64,000 nt of DNA from TMED14 sp963925545 (GTDB lineage Bacteria > Bacteroidota > Bacteroidia > Flavobacteriales > Schleiferiaceae). This document shows positions 50,869-58,829 of the stretch, one piece after another. Each line of letters starts with the position of its first letter. Position 1 is the first letter of the stretch. The notes under the pieces are model-generated. The model worked only from the letters and a program-made list of their open reading frames with translations. It had not been told where the DNA came from and searched no databases. The stretch covers positions 1 through 64,000 of the forward strand of contig CAWUSA010000007.1 in NCBI GenBank assembly GCA_963925545.1. Reading direction: 5' to 3'. The translations under genes were made by a program, and so were the position numbers.

Positions 50869-52383
50869 GTGTCATTCTCCCCCATCACCGATCTTATGAC
50901 TTGGCGACTGAAGTCGCGCATGGAGGGTATTGACCGCATGGCATCCTTGCCCTTTGACATGCAGAAGAAGGTGTTTCATGAGTTGATGACAGCCCTCTCA
51001 CAGACCGCCTATGGCCAGTCTTTTGGAGTGACGAGCTACATAACTTATGCCGATTACTGTGCGCAGGTCCCCTTGGTTAACTACGATAGCCTCTTGCCTT
51101 GGGTAGAGCGAACCATGAAGGGCGAGCAAGGCTTGCTGTGGCCTGGCGACATCAAATGGTTTGCAAAAAGCTCCGGCACCACAAGTACAAAAAGCAAATT
51201 CATCCCCATGAGTCGTGAATCCCTGGAGGAATGTCACATAGCTGCTGGTGTGGATTTGGTTGCTGTTTATTTCAGTCAAGTGCATTCCAGCCGCCTTTTA
51301 GATGGACTCTCATTGAAGCTGGGCGGATCATCACGCATGAGCAGCCTGCAAGAAGGTTCCTACTATGGCGACCTGTCTGCCATCATGATGCAGAATTTAC
51401 CTTTTTGGGCGAATTGGCGCTCCACCCCTCCCATAGATATCGCGTTGATGGATGAGTGGGAGGCCAAACTGGAAAAGATGGCACAGCATGTGGTCAAGGA
51501 AGATGTCACCTCACTTTTTGGGGTGCCTTCCTGGATGCTCGTTCTGATGCAACGTGTCCTTGAAATCACTGGTGCAGAACGCTTGGATGAGGTCTGGCCT
51601 AATTTGGAACTCTTTGCGCATGGCGGGGTCTCTTATGCGCCATACAAAGACCCATTCGCTGACATCCTACCTCAATCAGGCATCAACCTGATGGAGACCT
51701 ACAATGCTTCTGAAGGGTTCTTTGCCATGCAAGATCAGCTGGGGGAAGAAGGCATGCTCTTGATGCTCAATCAAGGCATCTTTTACGAATTCATCCCGAT
51801 GAAGGAATTTCAAGGGCGGCATTCGACATGCATTCCCCTGGAGGGGGTCAAGCTTGGCGTAACCTATGCTTTAGTCATCAGCACCAATGGCGGGCTGTGG
51901 CGTTACATTCTAGGGGACAGCATCCGCTTTGTTTCACTGGCGCCCTACCGTCTGGTTGTGGTCGGCCGCACGCGGCTGTTCATCAACACCTTTGGTGAAG
52001 AGCTGATGATTGACAACGCAGAGCAGGCAATGGCCATCGCCTGTGAAGCCACTGGCGCGAGGCTCGTTGACTACAGTGCTGCCCCCGTTTTCATGAGCCA
52101 GAGCGATCAGGGTGCCCACCAATGGCTCATTGAGTTCCGTCAAGCCCCAAGTAATCTGGATAGCTTCAAGTTATCACTGGACCAAGCATTGAAAAGCTTG
52201 AACTCAGACTATGAAGCCAAGCGATACAAGGACATGGTACTCAAGGCTCCTGTCATCACCGTAGCAAGGGCTGGCTGCTTTCATGACTGGCTAAAATCCA
52301 AGGGGAAATTGGGGGGGCAAAACAAGGTGCCACGATTATCGCAAAATCGGGACCTCATGGATGCGCTTCTTGCATTTGCATGA
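50869..52383 (+). CDS. GH3-family acyl-amido synthetase-like protein
   Basis: About 504 residues of the GH3 (JAR1-like) adenylate-forming family: FAKSSGTTSTKSKFIP (ATP-binding), ELFAHGGVSYAPYKDPF, INLMETYNASEGFFAMQ, and GLWRYILGDSIRFVSL. Plant members join amino acids to jasmonate or auxin; bacterial members are scattered and lack an established substrate. The start is uncertain: a GTG giving (V)SFSPITDLM fits the usual N-terminal helix; an ATG 9 codons later is the other option. Followed by a deoxynucleoside kinase gene 14 bases after the stop. Confidence 0.85.
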   Translation: MSFSPITDLMTWRLKSRMEGIDRMASLPFDMQKKVFHELMTALSQTAYGQSFGVTSYITYADYCAQVPLVNYDSLLPWVERTMKGEQGLLWPGDIKWFAKSSGTTSTKSKFIPMSRESLEECHIAAGVDLVAVYFSQVHSSRLLDGLSLKLGGSSRMSSLQEGSYYGDLSAIMMQNLPFWANWRSTPPIDIALMDEWEAKLEKMAQHVVKEDVTSLFGVPSWMLVLMQRVLEITGAERLDEVWPNLELFAHGGVSYAPYKDPFADILPQSGINLMETYNASEGFFAMQDQLGEEGMLLMLNQGIFYEFIPMKEFQGRHSTCIPLEGVKLGVTYALVISTNGGLWRYILGDSIRFVSLAPYRLVVVGRTRLFINTFGEELMIDNAEQAMAIACEATGARLVDYSAAPVFMSQSDQGAHQWLIEFRQAPSNLDSFKLSLDQALKSLNSDYEAKRYKDMVLKAPVITVARAGCFHDWLKSKGKLGGQNKVPRLSQNRDLMDALLAFA

Positions 52384-52385
52384 CT

Positions 52386-52393
52386 TAAATTTG
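52386..52393 (+). promoter_or_regulatory. Putative -7 box of the deoxynucleoside kinase gene
   Basis: TAAATTTG, a perfect TAnnTTTG, ends 4 bases before the ATG and starts right after the GH3 stop. Implies a separate, leaderless transcript. Confidence 0.5.
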
Positions 52394-52397
52394 GGAC

Positions 52398-53012
52398 ATG
52401 CATATAGCGATTGCGGGTAACATTGGCTCGGGTAAAACAACATTGACCACTTTGCTGGCAAAGCATTACAAGTGGAAACCACATTTTGAAGCGGTTGACA
52501 ACAACCCCTACCTCAATGACTTCTATGAAGACATGATGCGTTGGTCATTCAACCTACAGGTCTTTTTTCTTCACAGCCGTTTTGATCAAATCCACCACAT
52601 CCGTCAAGCTGGCGAGGATGTCGTTCAAGATCGAACCATTTATGAAGACGCAAAAATCTTCGCACCTAACCTGCATGACATGGGCTTGATGTCTGCTCGT
52701 GATTTCAACACCTACCAAGATCTCTTTGAATTGATGCAAGAGTTCATCAAGCCACCAGATTTGCTGATCTACTTGCGGGCATCTGTTCCAACCCTTGTTG
52801 AACAAATCCAAAAGCGTGGTCGTTCTTATGAAAACTCCATTCGCTTGGACTACCTGAAAAACCTCAATGAGCGCTACAACGAATGGGTCAAAGGCTATGA
52901 CAAAGGCAAATTATTGATCATTGATGTGGACGGCTGCGACATCCCCGGCAACCCCGAAGATCTTGCCTCAGTCATTGAAAAGATTGATGCTCAAATCAAC
53001 GGACTGTTCTAA
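52398..53012 (+). CDS. Deoxynucleoside kinase
   Basis: A 204-residue kinase of the dNK/dCK/dGK family, with P-loop GNIGSGKTT (7-15), the VVQDRTIYEDAKIF stretch holding the catalytic DR pair, and the lid region RGRSYENSIRLDYL. It phosphorylates deoxynucleosides (dA or dG by analogy with related bacterial enzymes) for salvage, which fits with the nucleoside transporter and thymidylate synthase at 58829-61064. Ends at a shared bidirectional terminator. Confidence 0.92.
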   Translation: MHIAIAGNIGSGKTTLTTLLAKHYKWKPHFEAVDNNPYLNDFYEDMMRWSFNLQVFFLHSRFDQIHHIRQAGEDVVQDRTIYEDAKIFAPNLHDMGLMSARDFNTYQDLFELMQEFIKPPDLLIYLRASVPTLVEQIQKRGRSYENSIRLDYLKNLNERYNEWVKGYDKGKLLIIDVDGCDIPGNPEDLASVIEKIDAQINGLF

Positions 53013-53040
53013 TACCATCGTTGCATCAACGCACAAAAAA

Positions 53041-53067
53041 ACCCCGGCCTTGCGGTCGGGGTTTTTT
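53041..53067. terminator. Bidirectional terminator between dNK and hppA
   Basis: A 9-bp stem with one G-T pair (ACCCCGGCC / GGTCGGGGT) and loop TTGC, flanked by six A left and six T right. It lies between two convergent genes and suits both. Confidence 0.9.
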
Positions 53068-53084
53068 ATTGAAAAGCGTTTGGC

Positions 53085-55400
53085 CTAGCCGTGATGCGGG
53101 CATTCACTGCCTGCTTCATCGCAAGCTTCTGTGCAGACATGAGCTGCTTCTGAAGTCGCTGTCTTGTCAGCGCAACAAGCCTTGGTGCATCCTGGCTCAC
53201 AAGCATGCGCTTCCTCATCAGCTACCGCGGCATGGTCATGATCAGCGTGATCTTGGCCTGCCTGATCAACCAACTCAGTTGCGTGATCCACGTGACCATC
53301 CTGCGCCATGTTGCCTTCAACAATAAGAAATGGGGCAATGATTAAGGCGACAATGGATGTCAGCTTAATCAAGATGTTCATGGACGGACCTGACGTGTCC
53401 TTGAAAGGGTCACCAACAGTGTCACCGGTAACAGATGCCTTGTGAGCCTCTGAACCCTTGTACTCCATCTTGCCATCCACTTCAACACCTTGCTCAAAAG
53501 ATTTCTTTGCGTTGTCCCAAGCGCCACCGGCATTGTTTTGGAACATGCCCATCAAGACACCACTCACGGTGATACCTGCAAGCAAACCACCCAAAGGCTC
53601 TGCACCAAAGGTGAAGCCAATGATGATGGGTGAAAGCAGTGCAATGGCGCCAGGGGCAATCATTTCACGGATAGAAGCCTCAGTTGAAATAGCCACACAT
53701 TTTTCATACTCAGGTGTTGCTGTACCTTCCATGATACCAGGAATCTCCTTGAACTGGCGACGCACTTCTTTAACCATTTCCATGGCTGCACGGCCAACAG
53801 CGGCAATAGCCAATGAAGAAAAGATATATGGGATCATAGCGCCAACAAAGAGCATAGCTAAGACATCTGCCTTAAAAATGTCAATGCCTTCAATGCCAAC
53901 AATACCTACATAGGCAGCAAACAGAGCTAAGGCAGTCAATGCAGCTGAGGCAATAGCAAAACCTTTACCTGCAGCAGCTGTTGTGTTACCAACCGCATCT
54001 AAGTTGTCAGTCCGCTTGCGCACTTCCTTGGGGAGACCACTCATCTCAGCAATACCACCGGCATTGTCAGCAATTGGTCCAAAGGCATCGATAGCAAGTT
54101 GCATGGCCGTTGTGGCCATCATGCCTGCTGCTGCAATAGCAACACCGTAGAGTCCAGCAAAGTGGAAAGAAGTATAAATGCCTCCTGCCAATACAAGGAT
54201 GGGAAGTACCGTAGACTCCATGCCCATAGCTAGACCACCAATGATATTAGTAGCGTGCCCTGTGCCCGATTGGTTCACAATGTTATTCACCGGACGGCGA
54301 CCCATGGCCGTGTAGTACTCCGTGATGATGGACATCAAACCGCCAACAACCAAGCCAGTTAGGATAGCGTAGTAAACGCCTGCTGATGTCATTGCTAAAT
54401 CACCGCGATTGAAGGTCATCTCTGCTGGAAGCACATAGTCAACCAAGAAGTAAGAACCAATGGCTACCAAAATGATGGACCCCCAATTACCGCGATTCAA
54501 CGCCGCTTGAACTGATGAGTTTTCGCCTTTGATCTTGACCAAGAATGTAGCCGCAATAGAGAACACCAAGCCCATGGCTGCAATCAGCATGGGAAGAAGG
54601 ATTGGCGCTAAGCCATCAAAATTGTCAACTGAAGTCACCTCATTACCTAAAACCATGGTGGCAAGGATGGTGGCAACATAGGAGCCAAACAGGTCAGCGC
54701 CCATACCGGCAACATCACCCACATTGTCACCCACATTGTCAGCGATGGTCGCTGGGTTGCGAGGATCATCTTCAGGAATGCCTGCTTCAACTTTACCTAC
54801 CAAGTCAGCGCCTACATCAGCGGCCTTGGTGTAGATACCTCCACCCACACGGGCGAAAAGGGCAATGGATTCAGCACCCAAAGAGAAACCGGCCAGAACC
54901 GTAAGGGCTTGGTGCATGTCTGCGTATATGTCTGTGAAAACGATGAAGAGAACACCTAGGCCAAGCACAGCCAATCCTGCGACGCCCAATCCCATAACAG
55001 CACCCGCATTGAAGGAAACGCTCAAGGCTTTAGGTAGGGAAGTTCTTGCAGCTTGTGTGGTGCGAACATTCGCTTTGGTAGCGATGTTCATGCCGACCCA
55101 ACCAGCAAATGCACTGAAAAAGGCACCAATCAAAAAGGCTACAGCAATGATCCAATGGCCTTCAAATGCAACCTTTTCCAACCCTGCAGACCATGCAAGC
55201 AATGCCGCTGCAATGACTGAGAAGATGGTTAGCACGCGCCATTCGGCACGCAAAAAGGCCAGAGCTCCACGAGCAATATGGCCAGCAATTTCTTGCATTT
55301 TCTCATCACCTGCGTCTTGTTTATTGACCCAAATTGCTTTAAAAATCATGACCAAAAGGCCAAATATTCCAAGCATAGGTGCGATCCATTGAATAGTCAT
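53085..55400 (-). CDS. hppA: Membrane-bound ion-translocating pyrophosphatase with His/Cys-rich tail
   Basis: A 771-residue pump that uses pyrophosphate hydrolysis to move H+ and/or Na+. Sixteen helices fit. Active-site motifs DVGADLVGKVEAGIPEDDPRN, DNVGDNVGD and the C-terminal GDTVGDPFKDTSGP are intact. GNTTAAAGKG has Ala where K+-independent enzymes have Lys, so it should be K+-dependent, a group in which many members pump Na+. After the last helix (LIIAPFLIVEG) comes an unusual ~75-residue tail with about nine His and seven Cys (DHADHDH, CEPGC, CTEAC, CPHHG), on the outside of the inner membrane by the usual topology. Its role is unknown; metal binding is an inference. Confidence 0.92.
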   Translation of the reverse strand: MTIQWIAPMLGIFGLLVMIFKAIWVNKQDAGDEKMQEIAGHIARGALAFLRAEWRVLTIFSVIAAALLAWSAGLEKVAFEGHWIIAVAFLIGAFFSAFAGWVGMNIATKANVRTTQAARTSLPKALSVSFNAGAVMGLGVAGLAVLGLGVLFIVFTDIYADMHQALTVLAGFSLGAESIALFARVGGGIYTKAADVGADLVGKVEAGIPEDDPRNPATIADNVGDNVGDVAGMGADLFGSYVATILATMVLGNEVTSVDNFDGLAPILLPMLIAAMGLVFSIAATFLVKIKGENSSVQAALNRGNWGSIILVAIGSYFLVDYVLPAEMTFNRGDLAMTSAGVYYAILTGLVVGGLMSIITEYYTAMGRRPVNNIVNQSGTGHATNIIGGLAMGMESTVLPILVLAGGIYTSFHFAGLYGVAIAAAGMMATTAMQLAIDAFGPIADNAGGIAEMSGLPKEVRKRTDNLDAVGNTTAAAGKGFAIASAALTALALFAAYVGIVGIEGIDIFKADVLAMLFVGAMIPYIFSSLAIAAVGRAAMEMVKEVRRQFKEIPGIMEGTATPEYEKCVAISTEASIREMIAPGAIALLSPIIIGFTFGAEPLGGLLAGITVSGVLMGMFQNNAGGAWDNAKKSFEQGVEVDGKMEYKGSEAHKASVTGDTVGDPFKDTSGPSMNILIKLTSIVALIIAPFLIVEGNMAQDGHVDHATELVDQAGQDHADHDHAAVADEEAHACEPGCTKACCADKTATSEAAHVCTEACDEAGSECPHHG

Positions 55401-55415
55401 ATTGATAGAATTAGT

Positions 55416-55429
55416 GACCCGCTAGGGTC
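55416..55429 (-). other. Hairpin between pdhB and hppA
   Basis: A 5-bp perfect stem GACCC / GGGTC with a four-base loop in the 40-base gap between pdhB and hppA. No T tract follows on the minus strand, so it is more likely a processing or mRNA-stabilising structure than a full terminator. hppA has no -7 box of its own that I could see, so it may be read from the pdhB promoter. Confidence 0.35.
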
Positions 55430-55440
55430 GGGGTTTTGGT

Positions 55441-56424
55441 TTATGAATTGAGGTACATGGCGTCCTTCACGGCCTTGATAACGCCATCCACACTAGGGAG
55501 GAAGGCTTCCATTAAGGTTGGTGCATAGGCAGCCGGTGTGTCTGCAGTGGTGAGTCGAACAATGGGTGCATCCAGGTGATCAAAAGCGCGCTTTTGAACC
55601 ATGTAAGCAATCTCCGTTGAGATACTTCCCAAAGGCCAAGCCTCCTCCAGGCATACGAGCCTGTTGGTTTTCTTAACTGAGTCAATGACGGTGTCGTAGT
55701 CAATAGGTCGAACTGTTCTCAAGTCAATAATCTCAACATCAATGCCTTCTTCAGCCAATCTCTCAGCTGCTTCTTGTGCCAATTTGATGATTTTTCCAAA
55801 GGATACAATGGTCACGTCTTTGCCATGGCGCTTAATATCTGCCACGCCAATAGGTAAGGTGTACTCCTGTTCAGGCACCTCCATCTTGTCAGCGTACATC
55901 TGCTCTGACTCCATGAAAATGACGGGATCATTGTCGCGAATGGCGCTTTTTAGCAGGCCTTTGGCATCATAGGGGTTGCAGGGAACAACCACCTTCAAGC
56001 CGGGACAGTTAGCATACCATGACTCAAAAGCCTGAGAGTGGGTGGCGCCAAGTTGGCCAGCTGAGCCTGTCGGGCCACGAAAAACGATAGGGATATTGAA
56101 TTGACCACCAGACATCTGGTAAAGCTTGGCTGCGTTGTTGATAATCTGATCAATGGCCACCATGGAGAAATTGAATGTCATGAACTCCACGATGGGTCGC
56201 AGGCCATTCATGGCAGCACCAACAGAGATCCCTGTGAATCCAAGCTCTGCAATTGGGGTGTCAATGACACGCTTCGCGCCAAATTCATCCAGCATGCCTT
56301 TGGATGCTTTGTAGGCTCCATTGTACTCGGCAACCTCTTCACCACATAGGTAAATGGTCTCATCGCGACGCATTTCTTCACTCATTGCCTGAGCGACTGC
56401 TTCTCTGAATTGAATAATTGCCAT
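55441..56424 (-). CDS. pdhB: Pyruvate dehydrogenase E1 component, beta subunit
   Basis: The 327-residue beta half of the heterotetrameric E1 (thiamine-diphosphate) component, with MAIIQFREAVAQAMSEEM, GEEVAEYNGAYKASKG, DTPIAELGFTG, FRGPTGSAGQLGATHSQ and LEEAWPLGSIS. Together with PdhA it decarboxylates pyruvate and loads the lipoyl domain of E2. pdhA, E2 and E3 are not adjacent, so the complex is encoded at more than one place. The start is ATG at the family-typical MAIIQF; a longer frame is not supported. Confidence 0.95.
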   Translation of the reverse strand: MAIIQFREAVAQAMSEEMRRDETIYLCGEEVAEYNGAYKASKGMLDEFGAKRVIDTPIAELGFTGISVGAAMNGLRPIVEFMTFNFSMVAIDQIINNAAKLYQMSGGQFNIPIVFRGPTGSAGQLGATHSQAFESWYANCPGLKVVVPCNPYDAKGLLKSAIRDNDPVIFMESEQMYADKMEVPEQEYTLPIGVADIKRHGKDVTIVSFGKIIKLAQEAAERLAEEGIDVEIIDLRTVRPIDYDTVIDSVKKTNRLVCLEEAWPLGSISTEIAYMVQKRAFDHLDAPIVRLTTADTPAAYAPTLMEAFLPSVDGVIKAVKDAMYLNS

Positions 56425-56448
56425 GTTATTATCTACTAATTGGGGGCG

Positions 56449-56456
56449 CAAAAATA
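56449..56456 (-). promoter_or_regulatory. Putative -7 box of pdhB
   Basis: The minus strand reads TATTTTTG, a perfect TAnnTTTG, 24 bases before the pdhB ATG, giving a normal short leader. Confidence 0.5.
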
Positions 56457-56468
56457 AGATATCCGCAG

Positions 56469-56476
56469 TAAATTTG
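56469..56476 (+). promoter_or_regulatory. Putative -7 box of etfBA
   Basis: TAAATTTG, a perfect TAnnTTTG, 41 bases before the etfB ATG. It lies only 12 bases from the divergent pdhB box, and an inverted repeat follows at the expected start point. Confidence 0.5.
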
Positions 56477-56482
56477 CATCAG

Positions 56483-56502
56483 GTTAGAGAATTGACTCTA
56501 AC
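56483..56502. promoter_or_regulatory. Inverted repeat in the etfB leader
   Basis: Arms GTTAGAG and CTCTAAC, 7 bp each, with a 6-base spacer, begin 6 bases after the etfB -7 box. Placed at the start point, the site fits a repressor operator; as RNA it would form a small hairpin in the leader. Confidence 0.45.
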
Positions 56503-56517
56503 AGAAAATGATTCCGC

Positions 56518-57264
56518 ATGAAGATATTGGTCTGCATAAGCCATGTTCCGGACACAACGTCCAAGATCGCTTTTACCTCAGATGGTAGCCAGCTTGACAA
56601 ATCCGGGCTACAATTCGTGATTAACCCCTACGATGAATTTGCGCTAAGCAAGGCACTCAACTTGAAAGAAACCCATGGAGGAAGCGTCACAATCATCACC
56701 ATGGGCGATGTTTCCGTGGAACAAACCATGCGAAAAGCGCTGGCAATAGGTGCTGATGACGCCATTCGCCTGGATGCGGAGCCCACGGACCCCATCATGG
56801 TCGCAAAAGCGATTGCAACAGCGATTAACGACGCGTCTTATGACCTCATCCTTTGTGGTCAAGAATCCATCGATTACAATGGCGGCATCGTTCCTGGCGC
56901 ATTGGCTGCCTTGCTGAACGCCCCCTTTGTGAATGCGTGCATTGGGCTTGAATTTGACGGGTCAGCCATCACCGCCCTCCGAGAAATTGATGGCGGCAAG
57001 GAATCTGTGACTGCCAACCTACCCGCAGTCATTGCTGGCAAAAAAGGCTTGGTCCTTGAGTCTGAACTTCGCATCCCTAACATGCGCGGCATCATGATGG
57101 CACGCAAGAAGCCATTAACTGTGGTATCCGTTGATGGCCTTGAGGCTCTCAGCGCTGCACAATCATTCAAAAAACCACAGACCAAGGCCGCGGTTCAACT
57201 CATTGACGCTGACGACATGGAAAGCTTAGTCAGCAAACTTCACACAGACGCTAAAGTTATTTAA
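56518..57264 (+). CDS. etfB: Electron transfer flavoprotein, beta subunit
   Basis: A 248-residue EtfB with CISHVPDTTSKIAF at the start, INPYDEFALSKAL and LCGQESIDYNGGIVPGALA (nucleotide-binding). EtfAB takes electrons from acyl-CoA dehydrogenases and passes them to the quinone pool through ETF:quinone oxidoreductase. First gene of etfBA, 2 bp before etfA. Confidence 0.96.
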   Translation: MKILVCISHVPDTTSKIAFTSDGSQLDKSGLQFVINPYDEFALSKALNLKETHGGSVTIITMGDVSVEQTMRKALAIGADDAIRLDAEPTDPIMVAKAIATAINDASYDLILCGQESIDYNGGIVPGALAALLNAPFVNACIGLEFDGSAITALREIDGGKESVTANLPAVIAGKKGLVLESELRIPNMRGIMMARKKPLTVVSVDGLEALSAAQSFKKPQTKAAVQLIDADDMESLVSKLHTDAKVI

Positions 57265-57266
57265 TC

Positions 57267-58214
57267 ATGGTATTGGTATTTGCAGAGACCTGGAAAGGTC
57301 AATTTAAAAAATCCACATTTGAAGCAGTTCGCTACGGTGCTTCTTGCGCCCAAATGGCTGGCAGTCATGGCACAGCCCTTGTCATGGGCGCATGTGACAA
57401 CCCCTCAGAATTGGCAACTCATGGTGCTGAAAACATCATTCATGTCAGTGATGCTGGTTCCTTTGAGCCCCATGCCTTTGCAGGCACCATGGCTGACATT
57501 GCTCAGAAAGATGGCGCCAAGGCCCTGGTGATTGGCGGCACATCCAATGGCAAGGCCCTTGCTGGCATTCTTGCCATCAAGGCAAATGCCGCTGCCATTT
57601 CTCAAGTGATTGCCTTGCCTGAGAGCATGTCTCCCTTGACTGTGGAGCGATCAGCTTTTTCTTCCAAGGGTTTAGAAATCTGTGCCAGCAACGCAGCACA
57701 AACCGTACTCACCTTGATACCTAACGCCATAGGCATGACAGAGGTCAGTCCTGGTGCTGGCAATCTTCACAGCGCAGGCATGTCAGGCACAGCCCTTGCT
57801 GTTCCTGGCGAGGAAACCGTGGTCAGTGGCAGCATTCCTTTGCCTGAAGCTGAACGTGTGGTGTCTGCTGGTCGTGGCCTGAAAGCCGCTGAGAACTGGG
57901 GCATGGTTGAAGCGTTGGCCACCGTATTAGGTGCGACCACTGCTTGTTCCAAGCCTGTGAGTGACATCGGCTGGCGTCCGCACAGCGAACATGTGGGTCA
58001 AACTGGCATTCAGATCAATCCACAATTGTACATCGCCATTGGCATTTCTGGTGCTATTCAGCACCTTGCAGGCGTGAGTGGATCAAAGGTCATTGTAGCC
58101 ATCAACATCGACCCTGAAGCTCCTTTTTTCAAGGCAGCTGACTATGGTGTGGTGGGGGATGCCTTTGAGGTTGTGCCTAAGCTCACTGAAGCGCTGAAAA
58201 AGCACTTCGCTTAA
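57267..58214 (+). CDS. etfA: Electron transfer flavoprotein, alpha subunit
   Basis: A 315-residue EtfA. The C-terminal FAD domain is clear: VVSAGRGLKAAENW, then HSEHVGQTGIQINPQLYIAIG, ISGAIQHLAG and NIDPEAPFFKAADYGVVGD. No iron-sulfur or bifurcating features are seen, so it belongs to the plain electron-carrying type. The DUF151 gene follows after 27 bp. Confidence 0.96.
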   Translation: MVLVFAETWKGQFKKSTFEAVRYGASCAQMAGSHGTALVMGACDNPSELATHGAENIIHVSDAGSFEPHAFAGTMADIAQKDGAKALVIGGTSNGKALAGILAIKANAAAISQVIALPESMSPLTVERSAFSSKGLEICASNAAQTVLTLIPNAIGMTEVSPGAGNLHSAGMSGTALAVPGEETVVSGSIPLPEAERVVSAGRGLKAAENWGMVEALATVLGATTACSKPVSDIGWRPHSEHVGQTGIQINPQLYIAIGISGAIQHLAGVSGSKVIVAINIDPEAPFFKAADYGVVGDAFEVVPKLTEALKKHFA

Positions 58215-58241
58215 CGCTGGAGATTCTTTACATTAGGGGCT

Positions 58242-58829
58242 ATGGACCTCATTCAATTGGCCATTAAAGGACTCACCAACAGTGAGCACCCTTCCAATGC
58301 CTACGCACTGATACTGACCTCCCTGGATGGTGAGCAGAAATTGCCCATCATCATCGGAGCCTTTGAGGCTAAGAGCATTGCCATGGCCATGGATCCGGGC
58401 ATCGTCTCTCCAAGGCCCATGACCCATGATTTGTTTCACGCTGTCTTAGGCGCCCACGCCATCTCATTGAAGCATGTCATCATTCACCGCATTGAAGATG
58501 GCGTGTTTTATGCAAAAATGGTCTTCATCAAACACGATGGAGAGGACCTGTCCATGGATGCTCGCCCTTCAGATTCCATCTCACTAGCCATTCGCAGTGA
58601 TTGCCCCATTTTCGCTAGCAAGGCCGTGATGGATACCGCTGCCCTGACCGGCACATCGCACAGCACCTCCACTGTTTTGAAATCAAGTGAAACACTTGGC
58701 ACCAGCAAGGATTTATCCAGCCTTTCGTTGGAGTCCCTGCAAAAGATGTTAGATTTGGCCATCGAACGCGAAAATTATGAGCTTGCAGCGCAAGTACGCG
58801 ACGAGATGAATCAACGAAACATTACCTGA
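58242..58829 (+). CDS. Bifunctional nuclease family protein (DUF151 plus UVR motif)
   Basis: A 195-residue protein with a DUF151/BFN domain (about 1-135; LPIIIGAFEAKSIAMAMD, RPSDSISLAIR) and a C-terminal UvrB/UvrC-like motif (LQKMLDLAIERENYELAAQVRDEM). BFN proteins act on DNA and RNA in plants; the Thermotoga structure is known, but the role in Bacteroidota is not. The stop codon shares one base with the next start. Confidence 0.88.
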   Translation: MDLIQLAIKGLTNSEHPSNAYALILTSLDGEQKLPIIIGAFEAKSIAMAMDPGIVSPRPMTHDLFHAVLGAHAISLKHVIIHRIEDGVFYAKMVFIKHDGEDLSMDARPSDSISLAIRSDCPIFASKAVMDTAALTGTSHSTSTVLKSSETLGTSKDLSSLSLESLQKMLDLAIERENYELAAQVRDEMNQRNIT

